From Nymphalis io (lineage: Eukaryota; Arthropoda; Insecta; Lepidoptera; Nymphalidae): a stretch of DNA of 64,000 bases. Every line of letters begins with the position of its first letter. Position 1 is the stretch's first letter. Of this stretch, positions 48,470-60,199 are shown one piece after another. Below the pieces are notes generated by a model. It was not told the origin of the DNA. It ran no database searches and saw only the letters and a program-made list of their open reading frames with translations. The stretch spans positions 14,483,501-14,547,500 of the forward strand of contig NC_065894.1 in assembly GCF_905147045.1 (NCBI RefSeq), written 5' to 3'. Position numbers and translations under genes: made by a program.

Positions 48470-50368
48470 GAGCGCCGCCGACGACAATCGTCCCGATGCG
48501 ACTTCACCTGGATTGTGCGATCTAGTGAAACTAGACCGTTGTCATTTTTGGCATACGCTAACGAGTGCAGTTTTTGAGCTGTGCAGTGGTTTCTATATGA
48601 CGATGACATTCCAAACGACGATTGGCTGTCAGTTGGAGTCGAAAGTATTCCCACCCTTCGCTTCGTCTGGAACGACGGCTACCGACTTCGAATCAGATCT
48701 CATCAGACTCGACCTGTATCGATATCAATACGGCCATTGAGTGATGCGAGCGTGATATTCCATCGCTCCCGGTGCTCCGCGGTGTCCCTGCGACGCCGAG
48801 AGCCGCGCCCGTATCGACCGTCCAGTGAGTCGGCTCAGTGGCGCCCGCCGCGTCGTCGCCTCGTCGGCTCGTAGTCCATCACTAGCGACTTGATCGCGCA
48901 TCGACGCAATAGTCATGTGTCCTTCTCACTACGCAGCGGCCTTGAACGGCCGATGCTCCGGGTGGAGCGCGTAGAGCCGCGCGGCGTGCTTGTTCACGTG
49001 ATAGCCGTACCGATATATGGAGTACAGTAAATAGCGCGCGCGCGGTGAGCGCCTCAATGAGCGTGCTATTAATACACGGCTGCGACCCTCACCCACTACC
49101 CTCCAAACTCTGTTTATTTTTGCGTCCGTCGCCAAGCATTGCGTCTCCCTACGGGCGTGTTCCGACTTCCCGAGACGTCTCCTCCTACATTAAAACAGTA
49201 CAAGCCTTGACGGCTTTACTTTTATATTTGTTATTTAAGTACATATTCTAAAATGGTAATATTAATAGTTTGAGCAATACAATTAAAAAAATACGACATT
49301 ACACATTTAAAATATTAAATGGATAATCGTATCAATTGTATTGGTATCAGTATGTCCGTGTCCGGGTCAGAAATACGACGGATATGCGTCTACGTATACG
49401 CATTCGTATGTGAACGTGCGATACGAACATCTGGAACACCTGCTAGTGCGAGCGCCACGTGGAGGCGTCGACGGCGTCCCAATACGAGTCGTGTAATGTT
49501 GTTTTTCCTTGTCATTCCCTTAGTTTGTTTATTTCTGATTATTCAGGTGCATCCGACGAGATAAATCCATAGTTTTGTGTGACTGGAAGTGATAAGCGCT
49601 GAAAAGAAATCATAATAATATAACAAAGGATTTTAATAATATTAAAAATTCACGCACATCGTATTAGTTGTAACACAGTGTATAATAATAGTAGTGCAGT
49701 TCGCGAGTGATGAGTGTGGTGAGATGAAGTCCTTGGAGCTGGTTTAGAGGAGCGGGTGCCTTTGTGTTGCGCAGCTGTAGGTAGGTGTCGCACTGCCTGC
49801 TGACTTCAGCGCGTGCTCACTCCTGAGCCGCCACGGGTGACTCACCCACGCTGCTTAATGCTCGGACAAAGAAGTTCCCAAGCGAGTAAACAATGCATCG
49901 CGTAATATAATATATTGTAACACTTACTTAGAGCACGCATTTGAAACAAAAATATTTTTGTGTTTTTAGGTTTTCTTTGTTACGGCAAAAATTGTTGTAA
50001 CTTATTAACATTAGAACGCCATCAATAATTTATATTCCTGTTGTCTGTGATAGAAATCTGAAATGGTCCAAATGGTCGTGGATAGAACACGACGTTTAAT
50101 CAATAATCGCGGTTTCAAATCCTTGCAAGTACCATGGGCTTGAGAGTCTTGAGAGATAGTTTATAATACAACTTGTGTTCGGCGGCGAACGAAAATATCG
50201 TGAGGATACCTTCACATGTCAATCGAAAGTCAATCACCACCGAATCCACCAACCCGCACCCGCACTGGAACAGCGGCGTGAAATAAGTTAGCAGTGAGGG
50301 GTTCAAATATTATATGAGATTGACAATTACCATAGTTTGTTTTATAATTTAACACTACGAATCGCCAG
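48470..50368 (+). other. Intron or upstream region of the RGS gene
   Basis: Moderately GC-rich to 49150, then AT-rich. It holds a SINE copy at 50090-50310. No other coding exon is supported. Confidence 0.4.
50090..50310 (+). repeat. Diverged SINE just upstream of the RGS start codon
   Basis: Contains CGGTTTCAAATCCTTGCAAG (tRNA B-box area), GTTCGGCGGCGAACGAAAATATCGTGAGGA, and CACCAACCCGCACCCGCACTGGAACAGCG. The same blocks appear, reverse-oriented, in the copy at 52079-52410. Confidence 0.7.
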
Positions 50369-53133
50369 ATGTGCAGCCTGGCAGCGCTGGCGCGCGGCTG
50401 CCGGCCCGCTGCCAAGCCGTGCTGCCTCTGCTGGTGCTGCTGCTGCTCCTGCTCCTGGTCAGTCAGTCAACTCATTGTCATTCTAAACAATAATTCCGTT
50501 CTATAAATACATAGAAATAATCTCGAGAAACGCAGAATAAAAATAAATCCATTAAAGTAGGTAAAAGTGAATAGTTATGTGTTCATAAGTAACATTATGA
50601 ATTCAATTTTTGCAGGGCCAAGTGGTAAGTCAAGAGAAGTAAAGCAGAGCTGTTAGAACGCAGCAGAGCGGGAATACTCAACGACAGCTGGAATTTCGTA
50701 CAAGATCGTATAAAAACTCCGATTAAAAGCGAACAATCTAATTAGTTTGCGTTCTTGTCAAAATTAATATAACAACGCTTTTGCCGGAGTCAAGCCCCTT
50801 TGAGAAATATTTGTTATTGAGTAACCTCTATAAAATAACTAATAGACCTGTCCAAAACACAGCTAAAGATCAATTCAAACATTGTGTTAAATATAAAACA
50901 CACTTACCGATTTCTTATTATGGATTGACATAATTCTACAGATATTGTAATACAATCAGTGACAGTACCGCGTTAAGCAAACCGTCAACTGTACGTAGTC
51001 AGCCTGGTCCTATATCATAAACATCTTCTGCCGCACGACCGACGACGCACCGACGTGGGTATTGAGTTGTCACACCACATACAACATAGAATCCACAATT
51101 TGTTATAGAAATAGGTGATTTAAAGATTACCAAAATGTCAATGGAAAATATGTATGTATGTAGTCGTATGTATGAACTATTGAAGGACAAAATATTAATA
51201 TTTGTAACGTAACGTATATAAATATGTTTTAGTGCAGTACATGCAAATAGATTCAATTAGTAATTCTGATATTTATCCTTAATTACAAACAATCGGATTT
51301 GTTTATACCATACTGCTTTATGGCAAAGCTAAAAGTATAATAGATATATAGTAATTACACAAGAATGTCTGTATGTGTATGTATACGACTTGAGTTCACG
51401 AGACGATTGAAGCGTTGTAAGTGTGTGCGCGCGCAGGTTGGCGGCGCGTAGTTCCGAGAGCGGGCCCGGGAAGAAGCCGCGCGACGCCGGGCCGCACGAG
51501 CCACTGCTGCTCGACGGAGATGCGCCGTGAGTGGAATTGTTTAATATAAAATAACTATAAATACGTATGATATAGCGACTGAAACACGGTCTGCTCGGTG
51601 CTCAGCGTTTCTGGCCGGTGTGGCGAGGGTTTAGCTTAATAATTACACGATGACTTCCCTTTCAGACCCACACTAGAAGAGATACAGAGCTGGGGTCAAT
51701 CTTTCGATCGCCTCATGCGTAGCGCAGGTACATACCTTAGTTCGATCGATAACTTGCAAATGAACAGTTGTAATATTTGATCACATCCACTTTTGCGGGT
51801 TGATGCAACTTTATTTAACCGGAAGCTCTGTACACAGCGGGCCGCAAAGTGTTCCGCGACTTCCTGCGCGGCGAGTACTCGGAGGAGAACATCATGTTCT
51901 GGCTCGCGTGTGAGGAACTCAAGCGCGAGGCCGACTCGAAAACCGTTGAAGATAAGGCGCGCTTAATCTACGAGGTTTACATTTCTATACTCTCACCAAA
52001 GGAGGTACTTATTTGTAATATTTTAGTTGATGTCAATAATCTAAATACAAGCTGCCTGCCTTGATTTAGAGAGAAGGTAGTGAGCGACGCACAGTAACAG
52101 TAAACAGTAACAGCCTGTAAATGTCCCACTGCTGGGCTAAGGCCTCCTCTCCCTTTTTTGAGGAGAAGGTTTGGAGCTTATTCCACCACGCTGCTCCAGT
52201 GCGGGTTGGTAGAATACACATGTGGCAGAATTTCGATGAAATTAGACACATGCAGGTTTCCTCACGATGTTTTCCTTCACCGAAAAGCACGAGATGAATT
52301 ATAAACAGAAATTAAGCACATGTAAATTCAGAGGTGCTTGCCCGGGTTTGAACCCACGTTCATCGGTTAAGATTCACGCGTTCTTACCACTGGGCCATCT
52401 CGACTTTTTTCGCACGACTCGATTTAATTAAAATAAAAGATAAACGTAGCGCGGTAGCGGTAGGTGGATAAGAATTATATATTTACTGTATTCGGTACAC
52501 AAAACAGTTACAGACGTTGGAGACAAATATTGAGTCGATTGTTGTATTCGATATGAGCCTGGTCGTGTACCGAAACAATTGAAACCCGAGTTTGCGATCT
52601 CATAGTAACTTAATAATGGGACGTGACATAGTTGGTTAAACTTTGTATCGTCCTAGGTATCTGGATAAAAGGAGTATCCATACACCTGGGACGGTGGAAG
52701 TTACTCTTTGTACGTAACTTGATATTGCTGACGCGTTGCCTTCCATAGCTCTGCAGACAATATTTTCCTCGATTCTATATTTAAAACTGAGATTATCCGG
52801 TTAATTAATTGAATTGGTAATTCGTAAAAAAAAGTAGCATGTGGACTTGAATGTTATTTAAAAATGATTAGATCATAGACATAAAATAGTTACGTTACCC
52901 ATGTTAACTTGTAGGTATCACTCGACTCACGCGTACGCGAAATCGTCAACCGCAACATGGCGGAGCCGACGCCGCACACGTTCGACGAGGCGCAGCTGCA
53001 GATCTACACGCTAATGCACCGCGACTCGTACCCGCGCTTCGTCAACTCGCCGTTGTACAGAACGCTGGCGCGCATGTCGGTCGGCTCGCCCGGCGCTACG
53101 TCACCCGCGCCCGCGCCGCCCGTCGACAAGTGA
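50369..53133 (+). CDS. Cysteine-string RGS protein of the RGS17/19/20 (RZ) subfamily, complete
   Basis: Exons: 50369-50457, microexon 50616-50624, 51437-51526, 51666-51727, 51838-52004, 52915-53133; all GT/AG and in phase, 211 aa. Residues 18-28 read CCLCWCCCCSC, the palmitoylated cysteine string that defines the RZ subfamily. The RGS domain lies at about 75-195: PTLEEIQSWGQSFDRLM, VFRDFLRGEYSEENIMFWLA, CEELKREAD, YISILSPKE, then FDEAQLQIYTLMHRDSYPRF. The short tail is Gly/Pro/Ala-rich. The protein speeds GTP hydrolysis by G-alpha(i/o/z) at membranes and so damps GPCR signals. The 909-bp last intron contains a SINE. Leaving out the microexon keeps the frame and gives 208 aa. Confidence 0.93.
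50616..50624 (+). other. Candidate 9-nt microexon of the RGS gene
   Basis: GGCCAAGTG is flanked by TTTTTGCAG and GTAAGT, both near-consensus. Insertion between the phase-2 exon ends adds Trp-Ala-Lys right after the cysteine string, with no frame change. Confidence 0.6.
52079..52410 (-). repeat. Full-length-looking butterfly SINE in the last RGS intron
   Basis: Reading plus: CAGTAACAGCCTGTAAATGTCCCACTGCTGGGCTAAGGCC, CCACGCTGCTCCAGTGCGGG, CCTCACGATGTTTTCCTTCACCG, then the tRNA-like head GCCCGGGTTTGAACCC..ACCACTGGGCCATCTCG. On the minus strand this is box A (TGGCCCAGTGGTAAGAA) and box B (GGGTTCAAACCC). It is probably of the Metulj group named from Heliconius; the name is by recall. Confidence 0.8.
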
Positions 53134-53468
53134 CGGCGGCGCCGCCTCGTGCGGTAGAGACACCGCGTGTCTTTTATTATGTAAATAGTCTCGATATATA
53201 ATAATATAATTAAACGGGTACTAATTTTGTACATAGGTAGGTTAAGCGTAAGAGTAGGTGAGGCGCGCGCGGCCACCGCCGCGGCAACTTCGCTGGTCCA
53301 CCGCCGCCTGCGCCCCGCTCTCCGACCCGTCGTACCCCTCCCATCCACTCCTCTCCCATCCTACACGCCCCTCCTCGTCCTTGCCTCTTGCCCGTCGCCC
53401 TTGGTCGTCGTACCCTCTTCCCGTTCCCATAACTGCACGGCGCAAAGAAGCGTCTTTTAGTTAGAAGC

Positions 53469-53595
53469 AATAAAGGTGGACCAATTAAGTTTGCCAGAGA
53501 GTCAACGAATAAATCTGTTCATGTAAATTGTGTTTTATTTGTAAACGATAACAATACTAGTTTATATTGTAACGATATATTCCCACGCAAATAAA
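53469..53595 (+). terminator. Cluster of polyadenylation signals for the RGS gene
   Basis: AATAAA at 53469-53474, 53508-53513 and 53590-53595, 336 to 457 bases after the stop. T-rich sequence follows the last one. Confidence 0.6.
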
Positions 53596-53599
53596 GTAA

Positions 53600-54850
53600 G
53601 AGTATTTGTAAATAGGATACCTTTGTATTTTTTACTATGTGATATAATAATCTGATGCTGTTCAGCACTTCAAGTGTTTTCATCGACTAGGTAAAGTTTA
53701 TTCTTTCTGAAAGTGTATTTGCGTTTTAATTATTCCCTGCAACGACCTTCCATTGTTTTATTATTTATCATGCATTATCTTTTTTATTGATAAATTCCAC
53801 AAATGGGCCATTAGATATATACTAATAAATTGCATTTTACGTAAATACTGAAGTTATTATAAGTAACTAAGATCAATCGACTTAGCTGGTTTGTTCTTGC
53901 TGGAGCACAGGCCACTCATAAGTATCATTCTCAAGTTCTGATAGAATAGAGTAAAACTACGTTTAGTCCCATGTACATTTTTTAATTTAATTAAAAAGAA
54001 GTTGTATTTTCGCGTCCTTCAATGTTTGGAATTTGATTTATATAAATTGACTTTATTTTTACCAACATTTTTACAAGTTTCCTTTAACTCTACTTTACTT
54101 CTGGATCTGTACTAAGAGTTGATGTTCCACAAGAATAACTATTAGGTCCCTTTTTTATTTCGAATATCTTAGTTATACATTCCTATAGTATATTTTAGTT
54201 ATTTTCCGAGTATTTTATCTTACGACATACTATTTTTGAGGTGATGCTACTGACGTTGAAAATGTTATCATTCTGCACATAAAACCCAAAACTTGATATC
54301 CTATTGATGTTTCATATTAGGAATACTTGCAGTTACGTAACAATATATTTACATCGATGCTATTTATATTCAAAATAATATGATTATTTTGTGATAGTCA
54401 CCAGAAGTAAAGATAAGCCTACACTATACTTCTAACTCCGAATAAATCCATCCTGTGACATACTGTGGTAAGTACTCTTGTCTATGATGCAATTCCACAT
54501 ATATTTTAAGGTTGACCATATATATATATTGGTGGTCTACCACCAATATATATAATTCTCTAGCATTGTACAAGCTCGTCTAGGTAGGTACCACCCACTC
54601 ATCAGATATTCTACTTCTTCCATATGTTAGCGATGATTAACATTTCTTACAATGCCAATGTCTATGGGCGTTGGTGACCACTTAACATCAGGTGGCCCAT
54701 ATGCTCGTCCGCCTTCCTATTAAATATAAAAAATATATTTAATAAGTCATTAAATATTAGAAAAAAATAAGCCTAATTCATGCAAAATAATAATGTATTC
54801 AAATGAGAAAAGAACAAGGTGTTGGTATTATTTGATTTGTATGCAGAGTA
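53600..54850. other. AT-rich spacer downstream of the RGS gene
   Basis: No gene seen. A SINE copy lies at 54520-54722. Confidence 0.5.
54520..54722 (+). repeat. Butterfly SINE copy
   Basis: Contains GGTAGGTACCACCCACTCATCAG, TGTCTATGGGCGTTGGTGACC and the end CACTTAACATCAGGTGGCCCATATGCTCGTCCGCC. Confidence 0.8.
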
Positions 54851-56135
54851 CTAGGCATGCCTTTTAAGTTCTGTCGTTTCTATATTTCCCGGCAATTTTG
54901 AATTTGGAACTGTTCTATATTCGAATGTGTTTAAATTTTGAATCTCAAAACAGTTGAAAGTATTAGGATTAATGATATTGTTTAGTCACACCGTTGATTG
55001 GAATCTGTCAGGTTACGTACGAAAATGAATCTTTCTAAGGAAAATGTTCGTGCCATAATTTTCTACAACTTTAGAAGAGGTCTGACACGGCTTCACTGTT
55101 TTGAAGAGCTAATATCTGTGTTCAGTGATGAAGCCCCATGTCTGTGGACGCTGGTATTTAGAACTCTAGCGTGGACATACTAGTGTTAGTGACAAATCTC
55201 GCGATGGACGCCCAAAATCCGCCTTCACTAAAGATAACATCATTGCTGTGAGACAACTAATTCTCGAAGATCGTCATGTGACGTATCGAGAGATAGAGGC
55301 TCTATTAGGCATCTCAGGGACAACCATTCAGAAGATCTTGCATGAAGCGCTTGGTGTGAAAAAGCTAGTTTGCCGTTGGATACCGCATCTGCTTTCCGAC
55401 GATCACAAGGCGGCCCGTGACAGATGGTGTAAGAAAACTCTGCAAAGGTTTAACCGAGGAGAGTCAAATCAAGTCTATGACATAATCAGTTGTGATGAAT
55501 CTTGGATCTATGCCTACGATCCTGATTCTAAAACAACAATCTACAATCTGGGCCTTTCAAGGCGAGCCAAAGCCGACTAAAGTTGTTCGTTCTCGAAGCA
55601 CTTCATAGAAGATGGTGGCCACGTTCATTGGAAAAACCGGCCATATTGCGACTATTGCGCTTGAAGATCGTAGAACGGTTAACGAAAAGTTGTATACCAC
55701 AGTTTGTTTACCACAAATCATCGCCGAACTTCAAAAATGTAACTCAAAGCGACGCATCATCCTGCACCACGAAAACGCAAGCTCACACAGCGCTCGTCAA
55801 ACGATTGAGTATTTGAAGCAGGAAAAAGTAGAAATTCTTGACCATCCTCCGTGCAGTCCTGACCTAAGCTCTAAGGATTTCCTTACATTTTTTAAAATTA
55901 AGAAAAGTCTTCGTGGTCAAAGGTTCTAGTCCGGTGAAGGTGCAGTCGACGCTTTCAAGTCAGCCATTTTGAACACCCCCACTTTAGAGTGCAATATATG
56001 TTATAATAACTGGTTTGAGCGAATGGAAAAGTTTATTAAGCTACGTGGTGAATACTTTGAAAAACAATAAACAGTGCTATAAGTTTCTAGTTGTGTTTTT
56101 TTCTTCAAACGACAAAACTTAAAAGGCATGCCTCG
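54851..56135 (+). mobile_element. Inactive mariner transposon, complete end to end
   Basis: Terminal inverted repeats of about 30 bp (CTAGGCATGCCTTTTAAGTT at the left, its near-complement AACTTAAAAGGCATGCCTCG at the right) are bounded by TA on both sides (54849-50, 56136-37), the usual target duplication. At 1285 bp it has the size of a full mariner. The transposase lies in three frames: about 54998-55183, 55248-55580 and 55612-55929. Motifs: SCDESWI (first Asp), HHENASSH (the second catalytic Asp replaced by Glu) and CSPDLSSKDF. Two frame changes and stops at about 55578 and 55927 make it dead. It looks closest to the common lepidopteran mariners with ATFIGKTGHIATIALEDRR. Confidence 0.93.
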
Positions 56136-56137
56136 TA

Positions 56138-58400
56138 TATGTATTTTAATTTAATATAATTGTATTTAATTTACAATCTACGTAATATAATTAGTGAAAA
56201 GAAGTAACTACTGTCTGTCCTTGCGGTTTTCTAAAACAGTTTTAAGCTTGACAGAGAGTCAGATCAGAACTATGCCATTGTAAGCAGTGATCTGCTGCAT
56301 GCTATAGGTTGGTTTGAGATAAATCCAGACCTAAGCGCTTTAAAAAAAGACGAAATGTATGTTAGTTCGGCAACCAAATTTTAATTTTTTAGGTACTAGT
56401 ATTATATATTACTTGTATTAGTCTTGAGTCAAACCTTCAGCGTGGTGTTTATATGTCTGCCCTGACATTTGCTTTAAACATAATATACATGTTTAGTCAC
56501 TATATTTATGACATGCAAATAAATTATATTAAATTATAAATTAATATTATTTTAACTTAATTACAAGGCATTACGTTACAGTATATTTCAATTCATTTCA
56601 TTATAAGGGCACAAGCCACAATATACACTTTGCCATTAAATTTTAATTCAAGACATAGTTGTAACTTCATTTAAATAATACTTATAAAATTTATAAATAA
56701 ATGTCAAATATTTATTGCAGGAATTCTTTTACAGCGTAAAAACATTTGTCAATCAACCAGTCATGTATTTTTTCTTAAATCTTAAATAAGGCAGATCCTT
56801 AATGTCGAAGGCAACTTATTATAAATTTTCACTATCATACGGTCAGAACTCTTCGAGCAGAGAGCTGTTTGTATATCGCGTATTAAGTGATACATTATTC
56901 TGACTAGTCTCAAAGTAATTGTTTTTGAATTTCTTTACGAAACGCGCTGCTTCGTGGTTTACATGATTGTATTGGTTCTTTGTTACATATTGCACGAATA
57001 CTTTTTTTTAATCTCTATACTAATATTTTAAAAATATAAAATTTGGCTTTCTGATTGCTTTCTAAATTCTTTAACTTGCAGCGACTATAGCTTCAGCGAG
57101 TAATATAGGCTATATTTTGTTTTCAAATAATTAGAGATCTCTACGAAAATTGCAATAATGTAACTTAAGTTATAAATTTTTTCCATATGAAAGTTGTTAT
57201 TTACCATACGCTGTGAAAACAATTGAAGTTACCTAAAAAAATGTATTACATATATGTCGACGTAAAATCATAAAACTCTTTCTTAAATCTTAATTATGTT
57301 GATTATTACTAAATTAATTTAAAAGTTTATTTTACTAAGTAATATTATGATTAAAATGTATGATTTGACTAGGTAATATTAAAAAGAAGATGTAATGGTT
57401 GAGTACTCTTTTAAGAGACGAACAATTACTCCTTATTTGTTAAAAAGTTAATCATTAAATAAAAAATTCAATTGTAAAACTATTATCTGGACTTATAAAA
57501 ATCAACACATCATTGTTTAGTTAAATTGATTACATTTAAGTAAATAAGGTGCATTATGTAAGATATCATAAAACGGCAAGTTCCGTTAACAGCGTTAGTT
57601 GTTTTTAAAGATGATTTTGCTTATTAATTTTACGTTCTAAATTAACAAAATGATTGCTAAAATTAAACTTACAATTTATAAGTAACAATGGTTATTTTAG
57701 TTAATGAATTTCTGTAACATAAAAAAGTAATAGTTTTCAATTTTATTCTCAGCCGGCAAACTTTGTTTGCCGTTTTAAAATGTTTTTATTATTAGTTTTA
57801 TATTTTAAAATTCTAAGCAGTGTTTAAATAATTCTTACAAATTATTTCATAATTTAAATTGAAAAAATTGGGTTGTAATAACATTTTTAACTTTAATTTC
57901 ATTATTATAAAAGTGAGTGTATTAACTGAGTGATGGCCATCTTGAGAGGATAGCCGTCGCCGAGCGCCGCAGGCGATGGTTGCTAGAGGGGTCAACGGGT
58001 ATTCGAGGACTTTACTTTCTGGGCAACCATCGTCGTTGAGTGGTGTGGATTCACTGTGTGAGTACAACTCAGATTTTATTTATTTATTATTTATTTGGGA
58101 AACATACAGCATAATATGACACATAAACATTTGATAACAAAATAAGTTTCACATAAGCCGACAAAGTTTCCACTTTAACATTGAAACATGGAGTGAACCT
58201 AACCAGAACAAGTTATTTAGCAAGTATAAAAGTATATAAAATAAAGTATTAACAAGTAATTTAAAAAGTAGAACATAAAAAAATACGATAAGAATATTCA
58301 TGACAAATACAGTTTTTTAAGGCTTCTAAGAACTTAAATAAATTTACGTTAAAGATATCTAGGATAAGATATCAGTGTAACGTTTATTATAATTGTCAGT
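56138..58400. other. AT-rich intergenic stretch with unclassified repeat scraps
   Basis: No gene recognised. At 57920-58050 the minus strand reads CPESKVLEYPLTPLATIACG and RRRLSSQDGHHSVNTL, a phrase that looks repeat-derived, but no element could be named. Confidence 0.4.
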
Positions 58401-58489
58401 TGCTCTTACCAAAAAGCGATTTTTAGCATAGTTGGATCTACACATAGGAACATAAAAGGTATGTTTTTAACGGGCAATGGAATGTGGAC

Positions 58490-59150
58490 ACTTGATATTA
58501 ATATTGTTGACTACATTGAATCGACAAAATTATTTACAATTTTGTAAAGAAAAACCTGATCTTTGCATTCCCTACGTTTCTCAAGCGACAAAATATTAAG
58601 CCTTTTAATAGAATTAGACCCAAACTTACGCGGTAATCTTCTAATAAATTTATTCTGTACGTTTTCGATAGCCATAATATACTTTGAGTATTGTGGATTC
58701 CAAACCGTTAAAGCGAATGCCAAATTAGATCTTTACGTTATATAGGACATTATATGTATTAATATTTTTGAAGTGTCTTCCCTGGCGAAATATGAAACCC
58801 AACATACTGTAAGCTTTTACGATAATGTTATTCACATGCCTGTCAAATATTAAATTAGAATCCAGGAGCACTCCCTATCCTCCCTAACCTCGGTTACCCT
58901 CTTAATTAAATGATTGGAAATTGTGTAATCAAATAAAATTGTTTTTTTTTCTAGAAAATGTTATAATATAGCACTTATCAAAATTAAGATGTAGTCCGTT
59001 AGATGAACAATATTCCACTAAAATATCTAAATCATTTTACAACTTTGAGCAGTCATCACTTTTTTTTATGATTTTAAATTGTTTAGTATCATCAGCATAT
59101 AGAAGTATATTAGGATTTTGAAATTTTTTCAGTATACCATTACTGAATGA
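58490..59150 (-). pseudogene. Degenerate Jockey/CR1-like LINE, reverse-transcriptase 3' half
   Basis: On the minus strand, from 5' to 3': the D-L-D-x-L-V-E-Y-C-x-x-N-G-L-x-L-N-x-x-K-C block (about 59035-58965), SRKKTILFDYTI, then AFALTVWNPQYSKYI and IENVQNKFIRRLP with KDQVFLYKIVNNFVDSM (58723-58511). These are the usual motifs after the polymerase core of Jockey/CR1 elements. Several frame breaks; dead. Confidence 0.75.
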
Positions 59151-59942
59151 ATAAGGAAAGTGTTTTGTAAATTAAAAATTGTTATGTATTGTTCGTGGTT
59201 TTCATTAATTATTTAATAAATTCAAATTTTATTAAATTCTCATTTTCATAAATTCACATTTTATTAAATTTATTGTGGATAAAGAGAGTGAGGTTACTTA
59301 TGCTGACAACACCGTGTCTTAAGATTCGGTTGGAGATCCTAATCCCTTATATATATAGTACCACCTATCATTACCTACAAACAAGTCCGTGAGGCTAAAC
59401 ATATACGTAACTATTGTAGTTAAGTCCCAATAATTGTTTTATGCTCAAATTAGTCAATAAAAACACGGGTACATATTTATTTTTATTTATTTCTATTGTA
59501 AATACTACAAAATAGTTTCATCTGATATTATGTATATGTGTTATATATATAACATATATATATTTCTAATTTAAAATATATATGTATATATATATATATA
59601 TATTCCGGGTCAGCTAGTATATATATATATACTATTATGATATTCTGATATTCTGCCATATAAATTATATCTACTGAATATTTTCGATTTAAAAAAAAAA
59701 TAACGAATTTATTGTAAGTTTGTGCGGATGGGATCTATGACAGAAAAAGGAAAGAAGCGCTGTAGACGATAATAGTCGATAAAAACAAAAAAAACACCAA
59801 CCATTCATTCATTTTCTCAATTCAATGTATATTATTAATGTAATGGACATATTCATTGTTTGATAAAAATTAAATGTAAAGTGAAAAAAGTAATATATTT
59901 TTATTCTAAGGCAGCTAATTAATTTAATTTAATTAATTAATT
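59151..59942. other. AT-rich DNA with TA-rich low-complexity tracts
   Basis: TA-rich runs at about 59540-59640 and a TTAATTAATT palindrome near 59920. No gene. Confidence 0.5.
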
Positions 59943-60140
59943 TCAAAGAGCAATTGAGTGTACGATATTTTTTGTCAGTCCGTCTTTAGCCAACACAAAT
60001 AAGCTCGATGATTTGCCCACCCGAGAACATGCCACGTATACTTGTCCGTGTTTACATGGCGTGCCCAAATCTAAGCCACAAACGGACATCGTTTGGCTTT
60101 CCGACTTATTGATAATCATTATACACATAATGACAATCAA
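59943..60140 (-). pseudogene. Helitron helicase C-terminal fragment
   Basis: The minus strand reads IINKSESQTMSVCGLDLGTP, KHGQVYVACSRVGKSSSLF and ends LTKNIVHSIAL-stop. The blocks N-K-S-x-x-Q, H-G-Q-(L/V)-Y-V-A-C-S-R-V and T-K-N-I-V are the final PIF1-type helicase motifs of Helitron Rep/Hel proteins. Only about 60 residues remain, so this is a truncated copy. A conserved Phe-Ser before HGQ is replaced by Lys. Confidence 0.8.
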
Positions 60141-60155
60141 TAAGTCGAAAGCACC
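60092..60155. repeat. Imperfect inverted repeat at the broken edge of the Helitron
   Basis: CTTTCCGACTTATTGAT..TCATTA and TAATGACAATCAATAAGTCGAAAG are near-complements separated by about 8 bases. This could fold to a hairpin. Confidence 0.65.
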
Positions 60156-60199
60156 ACCCGACGATTTTTTTGTTTTCTTAGGTTATGTCTACGGATTTT

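Noticed and set aside
48158..48487. Gly/Arg/Ala-rich minus-strand frames
   Set aside because: Artefact of the CpG island at the RGS 5' exon; no conserved motif.
53227..53470. Overlapping Ser/Pro and Gly/Arg-rich frames after the RGS stop codon
   Set aside because: They lie in the RGS 3' UTR, whose C-rich sequence gives open frames by composition.
57813..58067. 84-codon minus frame as a host gene
   Set aside because: Recalled as a phrase found in many repeat-derived predictions; no splice or start support, so kept only as repeat scrap.
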